The notes: generated by a model not told the origin, from the letters alone. DNA of 64,000 nucleotides from Sphingobacterium sp. N143 (GCF_030325625.1 NZ_JACAIS010000007.1:62001-126000); one strand, 5' to 3'; shown: positions 33,922-41,967, numbered from the stretch's first letter. A program made the numbers and translations.

Positions 33922-34953
33922 ATGGACATGATAAAGACAATAAGCGGGATTTTGTTTACATGGTTGCTGCTATCATCCTGTAGTAAGGAGGATAATTCTG
34001 TGTCGAATAACAATAAGAATTTTGAAATCCCCTTTTTTATACCGGCAGATTTTCCTGCGCTTAATCATGCTGTAAAAAGTAACAAACCAACGAAGTACGG
34101 TGTTGAATTGGGTGAAAAACTATTCCATGAGAAGAGATTCAGTGGTAATAACACGATTTCATGTGCAAGTTGTCACAATCCTTCCTTGGCTTTTTCTGAT
34201 GGAAAGATGCAGGCAATAGGTATTGATGATCGGGTTGGATTGCGGAATACTCCCCCTTTACAGAACCTGGCATTTATGAAATTCTATAATTGGGATGGTA
34301 ATATTCTTGAACTGGAAAAGCAACCATTGGTTCCCATCATCACGCATGAAGAAATGAATTCTTCCATTTTGGAGGTTATAAGTAAAATTAGAGATGATTC
34401 CGATTACAAAGATTTATTTAAGAAAGCATTTGGTGACAGCGACATAACACCTGACCGGATTTATAAAAGTCTTGTACAATATGAGTACACCTTGGTGTCA
34501 GCAAACAGTAAGTATGACAAAGTGAAAAGAAATGAAGGAGACAAGTTTACGGACGCGGAAGAACGGGGATATATGCTGTTTAAGCAAAAATGTGCCAGTT
34601 GTCACGCAACCGAATTGTTTACCGATCAGAGTTTTAGGAACATAGGATTTCCGCTCAACAAAAATATAGAGGAGGCCGGAAGGGCTCGTGTAACAGGAGT
34701 TTCCGGGGATTATATGGCATTTCGGGTTCCTTCGCTCAGAAATGCAGCATATACGGCACCCTATGGCAGTTTTGGTCAGTTTCCAACGCTACGATCTGTG
34801 CTGGATTATTTTGATAATGGGGTATTGGCAGCAGATAACCTTGATCCTATATTGCAGGCGAACGGTAACCGGATTCCATTATCTGAGCAGGAAAAAGAGG
34901 ATATTATTTCTTTTATACATACTTTAAGCGACTCAACGTTTATAAGAAAATAG
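33922..34953 (+). CDS. dihaem cytochrome c peroxidase-family lipoprotein, MbnH-like
   Basis: A lipoprotein signal ends at LLSSC (Cys20). Two haem-binding motifs CASCH occur at residues 81-85 and 224-228, the arrangement of bacterial dihaem peroxidases and MauG/MbnH. GEKLFHEKRFSGNNTISC, RNTPPLQNLAFMKFYNWDGN and VPSLRNAAYTAPYGSFGQF are family landmarks. MbnH converts a Trp of MbnP to kynurenine; the adjacent MbnP gene strongly suggests that role here over simple H2O2 detoxification. At 343 residues the length is normal. The ATG at 33928 is an equally possible start. Confidence 0.88.
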   Translation: MDMIKTISGILFTWLLLSSCSKEDNSVSNNNKNFEIPFFIPADFPALNHAVKSNKPTKYGVELGEKLFHEKRFSGNNTISCASCHNPSLAFSDGKMQAIGIDDRVGLRNTPPLQNLAFMKFYNWDGNILELEKQPLVPIITHEEMNSSILEVISKIRDDSDYKDLFKKAFGDSDITPDRIYKSLVQYEYTLVSANSKYDKVKRNEGDKFTDAEERGYMLFKQKCASCHATELFTDQSFRNIGFPLNKNIEEAGRARVTGVSGDYMAFRVPSLRNAAYTAPYGSFGQFPTLRSVLDYFDNGVLAADNLDPILQANGNRIPLSEQEKEDIISFIHTLSDSTFIRK

Positions 34954-34988
34954 TCTGATCGTTTCTGTCCGATGCAAACAGGGAACAG

Positions 34989-35831
34989 CTATTTATAAAA
35001 AAGGTCAACGAGCTGCTTAGCTTCTTTAACATCATGGACGCGGAGGAGTTGAACTCCTCTTTCCAGTAATAGGGTATTCAGGGCCGTGGTCCCGTTGAGT
35101 GCTTCTTGTGCTTTAAGGCCAAGCTTTTTATAGATCATCGATTTACGGGAAATACCCCCTAAAATCGGTAATCCGAAATAGTGAAGCTCATTGACACGGT
35201 ATAGCAATTCGTAATTTTGCTCGATTGTTTTTGCAAAACCAAATCCGGGGTCCAAGATGATATCTTTTACTCCCAAGTCTCTTAATTGCGCAATACGCTC
35301 TCCTAAAAAAGTTGCTACATCGGTGACAATATCGGAATATTCCGTTTTTTGTTGCATATTTTCAGGGGTGCCCCGCATATGCATTAAGATATAGGGTACT
35401 TGGTATTTAGCGATTGTTGCAAACATATCTTCATCCAAGGTACCTCCAGATACGTCATTGACAAGATGTACACCAGCGTCAATAGAAACAGCGGCGACAT
35501 CTGCCCGGAAGGTGTCTATTGATAAAATCGCTTCAGGAAAAGATTCCCTAATGGCTGATATTGCTGGAAGAGCCCTATCCATTTCTTCCTGAGATGAAAT
35601 CAACGGAGCGCCTGGACGTGAGGAGTAGGCCCCTATATCTATGATCTGAGCTCCTGCCTGTAATAAATCATGCGCTTTTTCCACAGCCTTTTCAACTGTA
35701 GTATTGTCTCCTCCATCATAGAATGAATCCGGGGTAACATTGAGTATGCCCATAATGATAGGCTTCTCAAATGTCATTAATTGTCCCTGGACATTAATGG
35801 AACGGGTCTTTGCTGTTTGGAATGTTTTCAT
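34989..35831 (-). CDS. folP: dihydropteroate synthase
   Basis: The enzyme joins p-aminobenzoate to hydroxymethyl-dihydropterin diphosphate in folate synthesis. The TIM-barrel motifs are complete: IMGILNVTPDSFYDGG, IIDIGAYSSRPGA, ILSIDTF, VNDVSGG, ILDPGFGFAKT, GISRKS and LLRVHDV. The 280-residue length is normal. Its ATG overlaps the stop codon of the DUF4920 gene by four bases (ATGA), showing translational coupling in the dapD-tsaC-DUF4920-folP run. Confidence 0.97.
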   Translation of the reverse strand: MKTFQTAKTRSINVQGQLMTFEKPIIMGILNVTPDSFYDGGDNTTVEKAVEKAHDLLQAGAQIIDIGAYSSRPGAPLISSQEEMDRALPAISAIRESFPEAILSIDTFRADVAAVSIDAGVHLVNDVSGGTLDEDMFATIAKYQVPYILMHMRGTPENMQQKTEYSDIVTDVATFLGERIAQLRDLGVKDIILDPGFGFAKTIEQNYELLYRVNELHYFGLPILGGISRKSMIYKKLGLKAQEALNGTTALNTLLLERGVQLLRVHDVKEAKQLVDLFYK

Positions 35832-36307
35832 TTGACCACCAGCACAGCATCTGCAACGATGCTGATATCTTTTTTGGACTGTGTTATCTGACTGATTTCT
35901 GCCTGGGTTTTCCCTAAGTCTTTTGCTGTGTGCTGTAGTGACGCGACAGCGATTTCTTTCTTCTTTGCAATACCTTCGACAATAACTGTCTTACCAACAA
36001 TGTCCGAAGGCATAAAGAAACCATAATCTTTAAAGCGTACCATAATCGGCTCATCTCCATCACGCTGCAAAGTCATAAAACATCCCTTTTTCTTACAGAC
36101 TTCAATAACTTTACCTTGGAATTTCCCGGTATATACATTTTTTCCCTTTAACTCTTTTTCCAGTTTAGCAATAGAAATAGCGTTGGTTGCGACAATCCCT
36201 TTTCCGTAATTTACACCCGGTTTTGCCGAAGGAATTTTCTTGATCTGGGCATGGGATTGGTTATTCATGATGAACACCAAAGCAAAAAATAAAATGATCT
36301 TCTTCAT
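35828..36307 (-). CDS. DUF4920 exported protein
   Basis: This is a secreted small protein of 159 residues. The ATG at 36307 begins a signal peptide (MKKIILFFALVFIMNNQSHAQ); an ATG seven codons earlier overlaps tsaC and is less likely. The mature part looks like an OB-fold beta barrel (VYTGKFQGKVIEVCKKKGCF, IVGKTVIVEGIAKKK) with a Cys pair in CKKKGC. DUF4920 proteins are common in Bacteroidota and of unknown function; the fold suggests ligand or metal binding. It lies between tsaC (one base upstream) and folP (overlapping). Confidence 0.85.
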   Translation of the reverse strand: MKKIILFFALVFIMNNQSHAQIKKIPSAKPGVNYGKGIVATNAISIAKLEKELKGKNVYTGKFQGKVIEVCKKKGCFMTLQRDGDEPIMVRFKDYGFFMPSDIVGKTVIVEGIAKKKEIAVASLQHTAKDLGKTQAEISQITQSKKDISIVADAVLVVK

Positions 36308-36308
36308 A

Positions 36309-36887
36309 TTATTTTCTAATAAATTCAAATTTACCGCTGGGATCCAGTTTCATGATTGTAGACGACTTACCGTCGGTATGTGCCTGTCTACCGTATTCAA
36401 CGATGTAATCTACTCCAGCTTTAATTTCATCTGCTATTGCGTCAAAGTCTGCAGCGGTAGGTTCCCCACTGATATTGGCTGAAGTTGAAATGATGGGTTT
36501 ACGGAAACGCTGTAAAAGCTGTTCACAAAAGGGATGTTTAACAATTCGAATGCCAATGGATCCATCTTCCGCAATAGCATTTGGAGCAAGATTCTTGGCA
36601 TTCGAATAGACAATTGTCAATGGGCGTTCAGTATATTCAATAAGTTGATAAGCGACATCAGGGATTTCGTTTACATAACTGGCCAATTGGTTGTCGTTAT
36701 GTAGCAGAACGATCAGACTTTTGGATTTATCTCTTCCTTTTAACTGAAAGACTTTTTCCACCGCCTCTGGATTTGTCGCATCACAGCCTATACCCCAAAT
36801 TGTATCTGTTGGGTATAGAATTAATCCACCTGCTTTTAGCGTTTCCAGGGCCTTATTTAAATCCTCACGGTTCACAAATGCGCTCAT
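36309..36887 (-). CDS. tsaC: L-threonylcarbamoyladenylate synthase (TsaC/Sua5/YrdC family)
   Basis: The enzyme makes threonylcarbamoyl-AMP from threonine, bicarbonate and ATP, for t6A at tRNA position 37. The YrdC domain is complete: GGLILYPTDTIWGIGCDATN, VFQLKGRDKSKSLIVL, RPLTIVYSN, DGSIGIRIVKHPF and PIISTSANISGEP. It lacks the extra Sua5 domain (192 residues, TsaC-like length). It is in an operon between dapD (27 bases upstream) and the DUF4920 gene. The partner gene tsaE lies at 47305-47715. Confidence 0.95.
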   Translation of the reverse strand: MSAFVNREDLNKALETLKAGGLILYPTDTIWGIGCDATNPEAVEKVFQLKGRDKSKSLIVLLHNDNQLASYVNEIPDVAYQLIEYTERPLTIVYSNAKNLAPNAIAEDGSIGIRIVKHPFCEQLLQRFRKPIISTSANISGEPTAADFDAIADEIKAGVDYIVEYGRQAHTDGKSSTIMKLDPSGKFEFIRK

Positions 36888-36914
36888 TGTATACTTTTTA
36901 AGTCTGAACTACGC

Positions 36915-37733
36915 TTAGACAGCCACATTATGTTCACGCAAAGCGTCATTCAACGATGTTTTCTTATCTGTAGATTCTTTACGTTGACCAATGATCAACG
37001 CACAAGGTACCTGATATTCTCCTGCGGCAAATTTTTTGGTATAAGAGCCAGGAATGACTACTGAACGAGCAGGAACATATCCTTTGTATTCAACAGGTTC
37101 AGGTCCAGTAACGTCTATAATTTTTGTCGATGCGGTCAATACTACATTGGCCCCTAATACCGCTTCTTGTTCGACACGGATTCCTTCGACTACAATGGCG
37201 CGTGATCCAATGAATACGTTATCTTCAATAATAACTGGTGCTGCTTGGACCGGTTCTAATACACCCCCAATACCGACGCCTCCACTTAAATGTACGTGCT
37301 TACCAATCTGGGCACAAGAACCAACAGTCGCCCATGTGTCAACCATAGTACCTTCATCCACATAAGCGCCGATGTTGACGTAAGAAGGCATCATGATAAC
37401 ACCTTTGGCTAAATATGCACCTAAGCGGGCAGAAGCGCCAGGAACAACACGTACACCAGTATGCTTATAATCTGTTTTTAACTTCATTTTATCATGATAC
37501 ACGAACGGACCTGCTGTCGTTTCACGCATATCATTGATAGGGAAATAGAGAATAACAGCTTTTTTAATCCAATCATTTACATGCCATCTGGTACCGATCA
37601 TTTCTGCTACACGGATTTCACCGCTATCCAACTTCATGATTACAGTGCGAATAGCTTCTGCATATTCCTTATATTCTAATAATTGTCTATCTTCCCAAGC
37701 TTCCTCAATCAGTTTTTTAAGTGGCTCTACCAT
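36915..37733 (-). CDS. dapD: tetrahydrodipicolinate N-succinyltransferase
   Basis: This enzyme succinylates tetrahydrodipicolinate in the succinylase branch of diaminopimelate and lysine synthesis. The left-handed beta-helix of hexapeptide repeats is clear (VVPGASARLGAYLAKGVIMM, SYVNIGAYVDEGTMVDTWAT, CAQIGKHVHLSGGVGIGGVL, IVVEGIRVEQEAVLGANVVL). The length of 272 residues is standard. A good promoter lies 41-71 bases upstream (37774-37804), so dapD heads the four-gene minus-strand operon. Confidence 0.97.
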   Translation of the reverse strand: MVEPLKKLIEEAWEDRQLLEYKEYAEAIRTVIMKLDSGEIRVAEMIGTRWHVNDWIKKAVILYFPINDMRETTAGPFVYHDKMKLKTDYKHTGVRVVPGASARLGAYLAKGVIMMPSYVNIGAYVDEGTMVDTWATVGSCAQIGKHVHLSGGVGIGGVLEPVQAAPVIIEDNVFIGSRAIVVEGIRVEQEAVLGANVVLTASTKIIDVTGPEPVEYKGYVPARSVVIPGSYTKKFAAGEYQVPCALIIGQRKESTDKKTSLNDALREHNVAV

Positions 37734-37773
37734 ATTATTTGTTTGCTTATATGAATTTGTTTATTTTGATGTA

Positions 37774-37804
37774 CAAACTTAGATAAAGTTGTATATAAAA
37801 GCAA
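37774..37804 (-). promoter_or_regulatory. promoter of the dapD operon
   Basis: On the minus strand TTG (37804-37802), a 20-base spacer and TAAGTTTG (37781-37774) match the Bacteroidota TTTG/TAnnTTTG promoter well. Transcription should begin about 35 bases before the dapD ATG. Confidence 0.65.
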
Positions 37805-37809
37805 CTTTA
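37784..37809. repeat. inverted repeat overlapping the dapD promoter
   Basis: TAAAGTTG (37784-37791) and CAACTTTA (37802-37809) form a perfect eight-base inverted repeat with a ten-base spacer. It covers the -33 element and spacer of the dapD promoter, the position of a repressor operator. Confidence 0.4.
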
Positions 37810-37869
37810 TTGCTCCCCCTTTGGCATCAAAGGCACATTTATAATGGAAATATGTTAATTTTTGGGGGA

Positions 37870-37903
37870 TTGTCATGATAATTTGCTAATATAATTATTT
37901 TTG
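37870..37903 (+). promoter_or_regulatory. promoter of the S4-domain protein gene
   Basis: TTG at 37870-37872 and TATTTTTG at 37896-37903 are separated by 23 bases. The -7 box ends only four bases before the ATG at 37908, implying a very short or absent leader. Confidence 0.45.
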
Positions 37904-37907
37904 TATT

Positions 37908-38318
37908 ATGGCTGCTACATCAGAGAAATTGAGAATTGACAAGTATTTATGGTCAATTAGATTATTTAAGACAAGAACTTTAGCGACGGAGGCATGTAAA
38001 GCTGGGCGGGTGAAGTTAAATGGTCAAAATATAAAACCTTCTTATGAAGTTAAGATTGGAGATGTATATCATATCCAAAAAGGAATAGAAAAAAAGGTCG
38101 TGAAAGTTATCGGGCTTTTAGAGCGTCGTGTGGATGCAAAGACCGCTGTCCAGTTCTATGAGGATCAGACTCCGGTAGAGGAAACTGTCGGATATAAGTC
38201 TATGTTTCATGCGCCTATACTTAAGCGTGACCGTGGCTCTGGGCGTCCTACGAAGAAAGATCGCCGTGAGATAGATGATTTAAAGGCTTCAGATTGGTGG
38301 GATAAAGAAGATGAGTAA
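37908..38318 (+). CDS. S4-domain RNA-binding protein (Hsp15-like)
   Basis: This is a heat-shock-protein-15-like RNA-binding protein. The S4 fold occupies residues 8-75: LRIDKYLWSIRLFKTRTLAT, CKAGRVKLNGQNIKPSYEVK, GDVYHI. A basic tail follows (LKRDRGSGRPTKKDRREIDD). Hsp15 binds free 50S subunits carrying nascent chains in E. coli; the same role here is inferred. The stop overlaps the next gene by eight bases, so the two are translationally linked. Confidence 0.92.
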   Translation: MAATSEKLRIDKYLWSIRLFKTRTLATEACKAGRVKLNGQNIKPSYEVKIGDVYHIQKGIEKKVVKVIGLLERRVDAKTAVQFYEDQTPVEETVGYKSMFHAPILKRDRGSGRPTKKDRREIDDLKASDWWDKEDE

Positions 38319-39360
38319 GGCACAGGTTTTTTTAGTTATGTTGATTGGCATCTTCTCCACAACTTCTTGTCAACAACAACGTAAATCCGAATCGATGGAA
38401 GAGGAGCAATATGTCCTGGCGATTCATGGCGGGGCAGGCACAATCCTGAAAAAAAACATAACCGATTCCATGGAGCAGGCCTATAGGGCTGTCTTGGAGC
38501 AAGCCTTAATTGTTGGTTATGAGAAACTGAAACAAGGAGGCTCCAGTTTAGATGCTGTTGAGCAGGCTATTCATATTATGGAAGATTCACCACTTTTCAA
38601 TGCTGGAAAAGGATCTGTATTCACCCATGCTGGAAAGAATGAAATGGATGCATCGGTTATGGACGGCAAAACTCTTGCAGCAGGTGCTGTGGCGGGGGTA
38701 CGGACTATTAAACATCCAATTTCAGCAGCTCGGGCAGTGATGGAAAAATCCGAACATGTCATGATGGCTGGTCAGGGAGCTGAGCAATTTGCCAAGAAAG
38801 TAGGGCTGGAGCTGGTGGATCCCTCTTATTTCTGGACGCAATCACGTTGGGATGCACTGCAAAAAATTAAAAAAGAAGACCATGCTAAAACAGTACTGGA
38901 CCATGACCAAAAACTGGGTTCGCGTTTAGGGATTGTCAATAAAGATCATAAGTTTGGAACGGTAGGCTGCGTTGCCTTGGATAATCAGGGTAATTTGGCC
39001 GCTGGTACCTCAACTGGAGGTATGACAAATAAGAAGTTTGGCCGTGTGGGGGATTCTCCTATCATCGGTGCAGGCACTTATGCCAACAATGCAACCTGCG
39101 CTGTTTCTTGCACGGGATGGGGGGAGTTTTATATTCGCAATGTAGCTGCTTATTCTGTTTCAGCTTTAATGGAATATAAAGGTGATAATCTTCAGCAAGC
39201 AAGCCATGCTGTGATTGATCGCATTGGAAAAATGGGCGGTGATGGAGGAATGATAGCGATGGATAAGTTCGGACATGTATCTATGCCATTTAACACAGCA
39301 GGGATGTACAGAGGGACAGTGACAAAAGAGGGGAAGATCAAGATAGCAATCTATAAATAG
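38311..39360 (+). CDS. isoaspartyl peptidase/L-asparaginase (Ntn hydrolase), exported lipoprotein
   Basis: The N-terminus has a lipobox (STTSC, Cys20), so this asparaginase-2 family enzyme is envelope-anchored, unlike the cytoplasmic E. coli IaaA. It removes beta-aspartyl residues or hydrolyses asparagine after self-cleavage between Gly216 and Thr217 in HKFGTVGCVALD. Other landmarks are LAIHGGAGTI, GSSLDAVEQAI, FNAGKGSVFT, MDASVMDG and GTSTGGMTNKKFGRVGDSPI. The length of 349 residues is normal. It starts inside the end of the S4-protein gene, and a convergent terminator follows. Confidence 0.93.
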   Translation: MSKAQVFLVMLIGIFSTTSCQQQRKSESMEEEQYVLAIHGGAGTILKKNITDSMEQAYRAVLEQALIVGYEKLKQGGSSLDAVEQAIHIMEDSPLFNAGKGSVFTHAGKNEMDASVMDGKTLAAGAVAGVRTIKHPISAARAVMEKSEHVMMAGQGAEQFAKKVGLELVDPSYFWTQSRWDALQKIKKEDHAKTVLDHDQKLGSRLGIVNKDHKFGTVGCVALDNQGNLAAGTSTGGMTNKKFGRVGDSPIIGAGTYANNATCAVSCTGWGEFYIRNVAAYSVSALMEYKGDNLQQASHAVIDRIGKMGGDGGMIAMDKFGHVSMPFNTAGMYRGTVTKEGKIKIAIYK

Positions 39361-39374
39361 CTAACGCGAATTAA

Positions 39375-39440
39375 AAACCAGTTGAGTTTCCTATCGGCTC
39401 TGTCTTTCACAACAGCGTCTGCAGAAAACCCAACTGGTTT
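39375..39440. terminator. bidirectional terminator hairpin between convergent genes
   Basis: A 15-base stem with one mismatch (39375-39389 against 39426-39440, core AAACCAGTTG/CAACTGGTTT) spans a 36-base loop, with A-rich sequence to the left and ATTGTTTT to the right. It can terminate both the peptidase gene and ytxJ. Confidence 0.65.
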
Positions 39441-39495
39441 ATTGTTTTAAATAACTTTATTTTAACGGCCTTAACCCATATGCTGCAAGCCAGGC

Positions 39496-39825
39496 TTAAA
39501 GATATTTTTCAATCTCATCAAATTGAATATCTCCATGTGATGCATCATAGAGATGGTCTTTGCCCTTAACGACAAGTAGCTGTGGGGATTGATGTTCGAC
39601 ATTCCATCGCTGTGCAATTTCATTGGATAGGGAGCGGTAGCGCAATAAATCCAATAAATAAATAGAGTAATCTTGATCTGAGGTACTGGACATACGCTCT
39701 AAACTGCGTTTGGCCATATTGCTGATTCCACAGGTGGTGCTATGTTTAAATATAGCCACAACTTTATCTGATTGATAAAGTTCTTGTAGCTGTTCTTCGG
39801 AATTTAATTCTATCCAGTTAATCAT
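39496..39825 (-). CDS. ytxJ: bacillithiol-system thioredoxin-like protein YtxJ
   Basis: This small thioredoxin-fold protein is predicted to reduce bacillithiol mixed disulfides (monothiol bacilliredoxin-like). The signature AIFKHSTTCGISNMAKR carries the single Cys32; the family usually has KHST-x-C-x-IS-x-MA. YSIYLLDLLRYRSLSNEIAQ and the cis-Pro region EHQSPQLLVVK are also typical. The length of 109 residues is normal. The gene implies that this organism uses bacillithiol or a similar thiol. It lies nine bases after the upstream gene of unknown function. Confidence 0.88.
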   Translation of the reverse strand: MINWIELNSEEQLQELYQSDKVVAIFKHSTTCGISNMAKRSLERMSSTSDQDYSIYLLDLLRYRSLSNEIAQRWNVEHQSPQLLVVKGKDHLYDASHGDIQFDEIEKYL

Positions 39826-39834
39826 GTTATTCTT

Positions 39835-40581
39835 TTATAATTCTTTGAATTTTTTTTGTTCTACCTGTACAAAGGATGATATGGAGGAAAATATACAAGT
39901 TCTTTTAGCATTATTTGCTGCACTGAAAAAGCTGGGCAAACGTATTCCATCACCGATTTCCTTATACTTGCTGACTTCATAACTGACTTTTTCTGTTTTG
40001 TCAGTATATTCATATCGTGTTATTTCTCCTGTATTCTGGTCAATGTAAAGTAAGCCATCTAATTTTGAGCCAAAGATGGGGCTTGAGGATGTAATACTAG
40101 CAATGGTCAGCTTTTGGCCGCCGATGAATTGCTCTTCTTGATCTTTTAATTGAATGTTTTTTTGTTCTATTAATGTTGGCAAGAGCAGGAGATTTAAATC
40201 GGCGAAAAGCTGGCTCCTAATTGATTTCTTTAGCTCTTGTTCATCGTTTGTGATACTTCCGCCAATAAAAAGCTTATCTGGGCCATTATTTTTAAAATTA
40301 AATAAATAAGTGACTTGATTAGCACCACTGTATCCATCAAACCTACATTCACCTGTGGTTCGATTGAAGAGGAACTTGCGTTCTTCATTTGAAAGCTGTT
40401 CGGATGTTACATTTCCTTTTGCGGAATAAGCGAGGTATTGTAAGGAATCCCATTTATCTTGACCACCGACACTTCGCCAAATCTGCTCATTTACGTTATT
40501 GTCCTGAGCAATAATATGTCCGTGACAGACTAATGATAGCATAAATATCCAAATCACGTTCGATAATGTTCTCATAATCAT
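39835..40581 (-). CDS. exported protein of unknown function
   Basis: I do not recognise a named family with certainty. A signal peptide (cleavage near HIIAQDN) is followed by a 220-residue beta-rich protein (LQYLAYSAKGNVTSEQ, FLFNRTTGECRFDGYSG, LYIDQNTGEITRYEYTDKTE, RLPSFFSA). The pattern resembles the LolA/outer-membrane-lipoprotein-sorting fold of Bacteroidota proteins that measure a fit to a hydrophobic ligand, but this is only a guess. It is co-transcribed with ytxJ (nine-base gap). The second Met (40575) is an alternative start. Confidence 0.75.
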   Translation of the reverse strand: MIMRTLSNVIWIFMLSLVCHGHIIAQDNNVNEQIWRSVGGQDKWDSLQYLAYSAKGNVTSEQLSNEERKFLFNRTTGECRFDGYSGANQVTYLFNFKNNGPDKLFIGGSITNDEQELKKSIRSQLFADLNLLLLPTLIEQKNIQLKDQEEQFIGGQKLTIASITSSSPIFGSKLDGLLYIDQNTGEITRYEYTDKTEKVSYEVSKYKEIGDGIRLPSFFSAANNAKRTCIFSSISSFVQVEQKKFKEL

Positions 40582-40595
40582 TTAAAAAAAAATAA

Positions 40596-40637
40596 AAATC
40601 GATTAATAAGATATTTCAATATTTTATTAATCGATTT
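40596..40637. repeat. perfect AT-rich inverted repeat
   Basis: AAATCGATTAATAA (40596-40609) and TTATTAATCGATTT (40624-40637) pair perfectly over 14 bases around a 14-base loop. It sits 15 bases upstream of the unknown exported gene (minus strand) and just beyond the ribH terminator, so it may be a leader hairpin or operator. Confidence 0.5.
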
Positions 40638-40640
40638 ATT

Positions 40641-40690
40641 TAAAATAAAAAGTATTCGCAAGTTTTCATTTTTTGCTCCAAATACTTTTT
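40641..40690 (-). terminator. intrinsic terminator after ribH
   Basis: On the minus strand AAAAAGTATT pairs with AATACTTTTT (40690-40681 and 40656-40647, ten bases) and runs into TTTTTATTTT. It lies 34 bases after the ribH stop. Confidence 0.6.
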
Positions 40691-40723
40691 TATGATTAAA
40701 TATTAGACAAAATTGATACCAAA

Positions 40724-41212
40724 CTAGAATTTTTTGGCAACAGCAGCCATTTGAATGGCCGTAATTGCGGCTTCTTCTCCTTTATTGCCGTGTTTTCCAC
40801 CTGCACGATCCAACGCTTGTTGAAGATTGTCTGTCGTCAATACACCAAAAATAACAGGTTTGTTATATTTTAATCCAACATTTGAAATTCCATTAGCCAC
40901 AGCGTTACAGATAAAATCAAAGTGTCTGGTTTCTCCTTGGATGACACATCCTAAACAAATGACGGCATCAAAATGCTGATTTCTCAAGACTAAATCAGCG
41001 CCGGAAGTTAATTCGAAACTACCTGGTACCTCAATGACCTGAATGTTTTCTTCTTTTGTACCATGTTTTTCTAAACCTGAGATTGCACCATTTAACAATG
41101 CTCCAGTAATTTCAGCATTCCATTGTGCAACGACGATTGCAAACTTGAATGGACTTCCATCTGCAACTTGAATATGCGAAAAGTCTGATAAATTTTTAAT
41201 GCTACTTGCCAT
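40724..41212 (-). CDS. ribH: 6,7-dimethyl-8-ribityllumazine synthase
   Basis: The enzyme condenses ribityl-aminopyrimidine with dihydroxybutanone phosphate in riboflavin synthesis, as a large capsid-like oligomer. Motifs are FAIVVAQWNAEITGALLNGA, VIEVPGSFELTSGADLVL, VICLGCVIQGETRHFDFICN, PVIFGVLTTDN and the C-terminal GNKGEEAAITAIQMA. The length of 162 residues is standard. It is flanked by terminators on both sides, so it is probably monocistronic. I see no FMN riboswitch upstream. Confidence 0.97.
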   Translation of the reverse strand: MASSIKNLSDFSHIQVADGSPFKFAIVVAQWNAEITGALLNGAISGLEKHGTKEENIQVIEVPGSFELTSGADLVLRNQHFDAVICLGCVIQGETRHFDFICNAVANGISNVGLKYNKPVIFGVLTTDNLQQALDRAGGKHGNKGEEAAITAIQMAAVAKKF

Positions 41213-41243
41213 AATGGAACAAAGATAATGATTTTAGATGGTC

Positions 41244-41279
41244 ACAAAAAAAGAGGCTATCAAATGGCCTCTTTTTTTA
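41244..41279. terminator. bidirectional-type terminator between the TPR gene and ribH
   Basis: AAAAAAAGAGGC (up to 41257) pairs with GCCTCTTTTTTT (41267-41278) around a nine-base loop, with A and T runs on both sides. On the minus strand it terminates the TPR-protein transcript ahead of ribH. Confidence 0.8.
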
Positions 41280-41295
41280 TGCTTTTTGCTGTATG

Positions 41296-41967
41296 TTACA
41301 GATGTGCTTGAACCCTGCCTAAAAGGCCATCAATAGTGGATGCCTCTTGGCTTTCGGGGAAATCAGACTTAATCTTTTTATAAGCCGTTTCTGCACTTTT
41401 ATAGTCGTTTTGAGCCTCATATACAAGTCCCAGTTTTTTTAAGAATAATGGGGTCGTATATGAATTACTTGATTTTTCAGCAGCCTGTTTATAGTAATCA
41501 GCAGCCTTTTTATAGTCCTTTAATTCTGAATAAGCATCGCCAGTCAGTCCGATAACCAATGGATCGAGGATCTGACTACCTGTGGGTGAATATTTCTCTA
41601 AAGCTTTTACGGCTTCATCAAATTTTCCTTGACGTAAATACAAGCCCCCTAAATAAGCATTGGCAACATTGGCAGATTTTGTGTTGGAGTATTCGTCTGC
41701 AATCTGTTTAAATCCAAGGAAAGCTCCATCGCCTGTGATCGCTTTATTTTGCAACGAATCAATTGTAACAAGTTGCTCCGCCTTATACATTCGATTGGAT
41801 GCTTCTTCTGCTCTTGGTTGTAGGTAAATCTTCTGGTATCCAAAGTAAAGCAAGATCAATACAACGATCCCTCCTAAAATGAAAGCAACGCTCTTTTGGT
41901 TATCTTGGAAAAAAGATCCTTTTGAAGGTTTGAAACCTTGATTTGTATTATTTGTGTTTTTAGACAT
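41296..41967 (-). CDS. TPR-repeat membrane protein (YfgM-like topology)
   Basis: A cytoplasmic N-terminus of about 27 residues is followed by one membrane helix (SVAFILGGIVVLILLYFGYQ, about 26-45) and a periplasmic TPR region. Repeats include ANAYLGGLYLRQGKFDEAVK, GDAYSELKDYKKAADYYKQA and GLVYEAQNDYKSAETAYKKI. The layout resembles YfgM/BamD-like helper proteins that bind other envelope proteins, but no specific partner is visible. It lies 78 bases downstream of the polysaccharide dehydratase gene on the same strand. Confidence 0.85.
   Translation of the reverse strand: MSKNTNNTNQGFKPSKGSFFQDNQKSVAFILGGIVVLILLYFGYQKIYLQPRAEEASNRMYKAEQLVTIDSLQNKAITGDGAFLGFKQIADEYSNTKSANVANAYLGGLYLRQGKFDEAVKALEKYSPTGSQILDPLVIGLTGDAYSELKDYKKAADYYKQAAEKSSNSYTTPLFLKKLGLVYEAQNDYKSAETAYKKIKSDFPESQEASTIDGLLGRVQAHL

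Noticed and set aside
41213..41300. Possible FMN riboswitch upstream of ribH.
   Set aside because: Only a terminator hairpin lies there; none of the conserved FMN-aptamer segments is recognisable.
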